A stretch of DNA of 8,110 bases. Origin: an uncultured Dysosmobacter sp. (GTDB lineage: Bacteria > Bacillota > Clostridia > Oscillospirales > Oscillospiraceae). Location: positions 1 through 8,110 of the forward strand of contig CAKSVQ010000103.1 of NCBI GenBank assembly GCA_934504065.1. The letters are read 5' to 3'. Every line of letters starts with the position of its first letter. The first letter of the stretch is position 1. Position numbers and translations under genes: made by a program. Below are positions 5,810 through 8,110 of this stretch, piece by piece. The notes under the pieces were generated by a model. The model made no database searches. It had not been told where the DNA came from and saw nothing but the letters and a program-made list of their open reading frames with translations.

Positions 5810-6880
5810 TCACGTGCGGTCGAAGACCACGGTATAGGTCCCCAGCACCTGCACGCAGGGAATGGCGGCCGCCGTTTCCGCCGTGAACGGCTGGGGCGGA
5901 TAGCGAATTGCGGGCGGCGTGGGCACGGCGGGCAGGGTCTTGCCGATGCTCTCGCCGTGGGCGCTTTCCGGGGTGAATTTCCACTGAAAGCGGCAGTCGC
6001 AGAATTCCTTGTTGGCAGTGACGGTTTCCGGTGGCTGGAGCGGCGGGACCTCGTCCAGAAAATAGCATCCGCCGTTATCCTGCTCGGCAGGGCAGCCGCC
6101 TGTGATGCCCACAGGGGTGAAGGAAAGCTCCAGAAAGGCCGTGCGGAAGGTCACCGTGCCGCCGTTTTCGGTGAAGGGCACATCCTCCCAGCAGGCGATG
6201 TTCAGCCAGCCGCGAAAGCCGTCCTTTTCCACGGCGGTGTTGAATTCCACATAGCCCTGCCGATCATCTCTGATTTCAGCGTTGATGCGCAGAACGGGAC
6301 GCAGAGAGGCGAAGCCGTCTGGCAGGATGGCCCGCAGACGGTCCTGTTCCACGCCATAGGCCATGACGAACTGGCGGATGTGCATGCCCCCCCGTCTGCG
6401 CTGCTTTTTGGGCAGGGGGTGGGAATCGCCGTACATCTTCAAAAGGTGCACGAACTGCTGGCGGCGCTCGTCCCGACTGCGAAGCTGGATACGGTTGAGC
6501 AGGGGGCAGAGCACGTCCAGCTCCGCCTGACTGAGCCCCTCGGTGAGCCATTCATAGTAAAAGGCCTCGGCCTCCACCTTGGCGTTGCGGATGGCCGCAC
6601 CTTTTTCCGTGATGAAAAGCTGCTTGCGCCGCCCATCCTCCTGGTGGGTGCGGCGCTCGATATACCCTCCGGCCTCCAGCTTGGCGGCACGGCGGGCAAT
6701 GGTGCTTTTGTCCAGTGCGTATTTTTTGCGCAGCTGCTCCTGCGTGATGCCGGGGCGGTGCTGGATGGTGTGGATCATATCGTAGTCCGAGAGGGTCAGA
6801 TTGGAGTTGCCCAGCGCCTGCGCCACAAAGCGCTGGGAGTCCTTGTCGATTTTCCGGATGCGCCGATTGGTAGGGTCCAT
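5810..6880 (-). CDS. MarR-type DNA-binding domain fused to an ADC/DUF2071-like domain
   Basis: Of 356 residues, about 1-150 form a MarR winged helix-turn-helix: ITQEQLRKKYALDKSTIARRAAKLEAGGYI (as segments 45-74), the wing HQEDGRRKQLFIT (79-91), then long dimerisation helices. A basic linker (158-164, PKKQRRR) follows. Residues 166-356 are a separate domain with RAILPDGFASLRPVLRINAE, YVEFNTAV and GWLNIACWED. The order LPxGF, then a strand, then ExNTxV, then GW resembles the acetoacetate decarboxylase-like/DUF2071 fold, but I cannot confirm this without a search. GGCPAEQDNGGC and FCDC are cysteine-rich turns. Typical MarR proteins have about 150 residues, so this one is more than double. GAAAGGA lies 8 nt before the ATG. 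It may be a one-component sensor whose C-terminal domain binds a small ligand, or a bifunctional enzyme-regulator. Confidence 0.85.
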   Translation of the reverse strand: MDPTNRRIRKIDKDSQRFVAQALGNSNLTLSDYDMIHTIQHRPGITQEQLRKKYALDKSTIARRAAKLEAGGYIERRTHQEDGRRKQLFITEKGAAIRNAKVEAEAFYYEWLTEGLSQAELDVLCPLLNRIQLRSRDERRQQFVHLLKMYGDSHPLPKKQRRRGGMHIRQFVMAYGVEQDRLRAILPDGFASLRPVLRINAEIRDDRQGYVEFNTAVEKDGFRGWLNIACWEDVPFTENGGTVTFRTAFLELSFTPVGITGGCPAEQDNGGCYFLDEVPPLQPPETVTANKEFCDCRFQWKFTPESAHGESIGKTLPAVPTPPAIRYPPQPFTAETAAAIPCVQVLGTYTVVFDRT

Positions 6881-6918
6881 GGCTTTGTTCCTTTCTATGA
6901 TGTTTCATTGTTGTCTTC

Positions 6919-6947
6919 ATCATATCGGGTTTGCGCCGTCGCGTCAA
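6919..6947 (-). promoter_or_regulatory. Promoter of the MarR-fusion gene
   Basis: Read on the minus strand, TTGACG (6942-6947) and TATGAT (6919-6924) are separated by 17 bp. The start point falls near 6912, about 30 nt before the ATG at 6880. Confidence 0.85.
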
Positions 6948-6970
6948 TTCCGGCGGATGGTTTTCTGTGG

Positions 6971-6997
6971 TTTGCACAAATCGTTGCAAATTGCAAC
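6971..6997. promoter_or_regulatory. Candidate MarR operator: perfect 15-bp palindrome with a neighbouring half-similar site
   Basis: GTTGCAA-A-TTGCAAC (6983-6997) is a perfect 7+1+7 palindrome of the size and AT-centred style bound by MarR dimers. An imperfect dyad TTTGCACAAA (6971-6980) lies three bases away, and TTGCA occurs three times in 24 bp. It sits between two divergent promoters: 36 bp upstream of the minus -35 and 8 bp upstream of the plus -35. Binding by the adjacent MarR fusion is inferred. Confidence 0.65.
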
Positions 6998-7005
6998 AAT
7001 TCCGC

Positions 7006-7035
7006 TTGACAGCCCACGGCATACGGTTTTATGAT
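7006..7035 (+). promoter_or_regulatory. Strong outward promoter with no recognised protein gene downstream
   Basis: A perfect -35 TTGACA (7006-7011) and TATGAT (7030-7035) are 18 bp apart on the plus strand, predicting a start near 7042. It points away from the MarR fusion. The sequence downstream has no ribosome binding site followed by a plausible gene. Confidence 0.75.
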
Positions 7036-7041
7036 GGGCAT

Positions 7042-7157
7042 GGAAAGAAGAAACACCTCTTGCTGTCCGGGAACGGCAAGTCTGGGCCGGGTCCGATCAC
7101 CCCGGCATCGCACTCTTTCTAGTGAGGAGCGGCACAGTGAAAGCTGTGCCGCTCCTC
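7042..7157 (+). ncRNA. Candidate small structured RNA (unnamed)
   Basis: The stretch transcribed from the plus-strand promoter folds into three successive hairpins: CTTGCTGT/ACGGCAAG (7059-7066 and 7073-7080, loop CCGGGA), GCCGGG/CCCGGC (7086-7091 and 7101-7106), and a 14-bp stem (7124-7137 with 7144-7157). The third lacks a clean T tract (AATTT follows), so it is at best a weak terminator. It could be an approximately 115-nt small RNA, an untranslated leader whose gene was lost, or promoter-proximal debris. An open frame from 7031 to 7465 crosses it, but its product is composed of repeat sequence and looks spurious. I recognise no known RNA family. Confidence 0.35.
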
Positions 7158-7171
7158 AATTTGTCGAAAAA
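7128..7171. repeat. 44-nt hairpin repeat, copy 1
   Basis: It begins AGCGGCACAG, pairs with CTGTGCCGCT around a 6-nt loop, and continues CCTCA and a T/A-rich tail ending GAAAAA. It matches the copy at 7383-7426 in the same orientation at 38 of 44 positions by eye. In this copy the stem is extended to 14 bp by flanking bases. Confidence 0.85.
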
Positions 7172-7382
7172 CCTCTGTTTGACGAAAGAAGCTTCTATGT
7201 AGCAGGGGGAGTACGAGGGGGCGGGAGCCCCTTCGTGTTGGATCGAATGTCTGCAAAAAGCCCGCAAACACGGGCGTTTGCGCCGCGCAGCGGCAGCTTT
7301 TTGGACTGCGCAGCGGGCAAAAAAGCGAGACATCAGGAAAGCTGCCGAAAAAGTCTACATAGACTTTTTCAGCAGCCCGGAA
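7172..7382. repeat. Block of nested inverted repeats between the two hairpin copies
   Basis: The block holds a 10-bp stem with GGGA loop (7213-7222 with 7227-7236), two overlapping mutually exclusive stems (7260-7264/7271-7275 versus 7264-7269/7276-7281), a GCGCAGCGG direct repeat near 7285 and 7309, a long-range 10-bp inverted repeat (7291-7300 with 7338-7347), and a 16-position stem with one mismatch (7341-7356 with 7361-7376). No protein gene is credible; minus-strand open frames here are rich in R, P, S and C. It looks like a mosaic of palindromic intergenic elements. Confidence 0.6.
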
Positions 7383-7426
7383 AGCGGCACAGTGAAAACT
7401 GTGTCGCTCCTCATTTTTCTGAAAAA
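7383..7426. repeat. 44-nt hairpin repeat, copy 2
   Basis: The stem AGCGGCACAG/CTGTGTCGCT (10 bp, one G-U pair on the plus strand) is followed by CCTCA and a T-rich then A-rich tail. It lies 255 bp downstream of copy 1. Its tail overlaps by three bases the cysK terminator stem that starts at 7424. Confidence 0.85.
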
Positions 7427-7463
7427 ATATCATCGGCATGGATTTCCATGCCGATGATATTTT
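7424..7463 (-). terminator. Rho-independent terminator of cysK
   Basis: A perfect 19-bp inverted repeat (7424-7442 with 7445-7463) starts with A run and, read on the minus strand, ends in a run of six T. It lies 43 nt past the cysK stop codon. The plus-strand reading also ends in TTTT, so it may stop rightward transcription from 7042 as well. Confidence 0.9.
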
Positions 7464-7506
7464 GAGGTAAAGAGAGAGGAAAGAGTATTGAGAAATTGCG
7501 TTCCGT

Positions 7507-8110
7507 TTAGTCCGCGAACAGCGGGGTAGAGAGATAACGGTCACCAGTGTCGGGCAGCAGGGCCACAATGGTCTTGCCCTTGTTCTCGGGGCGCTTTGCC
7601 AGCTCAATGGCGGCCCAGACAGCCGCGCCGGAGGAGATGCCGACCAGCACGCCCTCTTCCTTGCCGACCTTCTTGCCAGTGGCAAAGGCATCGTCGTTCT
7701 CCACGGTGATGATCTCATCGTACACGGCGGTGTTCAGCACGTCGGGCACAAAGCCGGCGCCGATGCCCTGAATCTTGTGGCTGCCGGAAACGCCCTTGCT
7801 CAGAACGGGGGAGGAGGCAGGCTCCACAGCCACGACCTTCACGTTGGGGTTCTGGCTCTTGAGATACTCGCCCACGCCAGTCACGGTGCCGCCGGTGCCA
7901 ACGCCAGCGACGAAGATGTCCACCTTGCCGTCGGTATCCGCCCAGATCTCGGGGCCGGTGGTGGCCTTGTGGACGGCGGGGTTGGCGGGGTTTACAAACT
8001 GGCCGGGGATGAAGCTGTTGGGGATCTCCTTTGCCAGCTCGTCGGCCTTGGCAATGGCGCCCTTCATGCCCTTGGCGCCCTCAGAGAGCACCAGCTCCGC
8101 GCCGTAGGCC
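7507..8110 (-). CDS. cysK: Cysteine synthase A (O-acetylserine sulfhydrylase), N-terminal part beyond the window
   Basis: CysK is a cytoplasmic PLP enzyme that makes L-cysteine from O-acetyl-L-serine and sulfide. About 201 C-terminal residues are visible of roughly 305 usual for the family; the 5' part, including the PLP lysine and the start codon, lies past base 8110. Recognisable motifs in order are NPANPAVH followed by TTGPEIW, the PLP-phosphate loop GTGGTVTG (about 7885-7899), [22 protein letters not shown], and GISSGAA with the serine that contacts the PLP ring nitrogen. The C-terminus [12 protein letters not shown] is typical. The similar O-phosphoserine or cystathionine enzymes are less likely given [11 protein letters not shown] perfect hairpin terminator follows. 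The promoter and any cysteine-responsive control are outside the window. Confidence 0.96.
   Translation of the reverse strand, partial: AYGAELVLSEGAKGMKGAIAKADELAKEIPNSFIPGQFVNPANPAVHKATTGPEIWADTDGKVDIFVAGVGTGGTVTGVGEYLKSQNPNVKVVAVEPASSPVLSKGVSGSHKIQGIGAGFVPDVLNTAVYDEIITVENDDAFATGKKVGKEEGVLVGISSGAAVWAAIELAKRPENKGKTIVALLPDTGDRYLSTPLFAD

Noticed and set aside
5774..7009. 411-codon open frame on the plus strand
   Set aside because: It begins in the loop of the 5757-5798 terminator and lies antisense to the MarR fusion, whose domains are recognisable. No ribosome site or family match.
7042..7110. Known riboswitch or SRP RNA at the orphan promoter
   Set aside because: I compared it mentally with ZTP, guanidine, FMN, T-box and SRP consensus motifs and found none of their conserved cores.
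7031..7465. Plus-strand 144-codon frame downstream of the orphan promoter
   Set aside because: Its first ATG overlaps the -10 box, it has no ribosome site, and it translates hairpins and repeats into a low-quality R/S/C/P-rich product. A very short peptide start cannot be excluded.
7119..7718. Minus-strand 199-codon frame covering the repeats and the end of cysK
   Set aside because: It overlaps cysK out of frame and reads through both hairpin repeats and the cysK terminator. The repeated peptide in it is just the two 44-nt repeats translated.

Overview
The window (about 8.1 kb, GC-rich, low-GC-Firmicute style signals) looks like chromosomal DNA of an anaerobic gut-type Clostridia, most likely an Oscillospiraceae/Ruminococcaceae member. 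The reasons are strong AGGAGG-type ribosome binding sites, canonical -35/-10 promoters, frequent GTG/TTG starts, and a helix-turn-helix/zinc-ribbon regulator of a type common in that group. The genus is an inference. No phage, plasmid, transposase, integrase or CRISPR signal is visible.

Layout. 1-120: a complete tRNA-Val(GAC) with encoded CCA and its terminator. 121-596: no gene, but several consecutive hairpins. 597-1990: a divergent pair, a MerR regulator (minus) and an aldo/keto reductase (plus), with a textbook MerR-type promoter (19-bp spacer) between them. 2066-2503: an XRE helix-turn-helix protein fused to a zinc-ribbon domain, with its own promoter. 2567-2782 (minus): a small XRE regulator, convergent with the former across a shared perfect-stem terminator. 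2941-4792: a tightly spaced two-gene operon of unrecognised membrane proteins (two TM segments plus a charged coiled coil; then one TM segment plus a large predicted extracytoplasmic part), driven by a consensus promoter. 4898-5758: a patatin-like phospholipase with its own promoter and a bidirectional terminator. 5810-6880 (minus): a MarR-type DNA-binding domain fused to an uncharacterised domain that resembles the acetoacetate decarboxylase/DUF2071 fold. 7507-8110 (minus): the C-terminal two thirds of cysteine synthase CysK, running off the right edge.

Most genes are single transcription units with private promoters and terminators. Four helix-turn-helix regulators from three families lie within 6.3 kb, each next to a plausible local target. 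The clearest circuit is MerR controlling the reductase, probably a reactive-aldehyde response. The XRE gene next to the membrane operon could control that operon, because a short dyad sits inside the operon promoter.

The most unusual parts are: the MarR fusion, whose upstream region holds a perfect 15-bp palindrome and a second strong promoter that points away from it into DNA with no credible protein gene but three hairpins (a candidate small RNA); the hairpin-rich 7.1-7.46 kb segment with two copies of a 44-nt hairpin element; and the two-gene membrane module. No established novel system can be claimed from the sequence alone.
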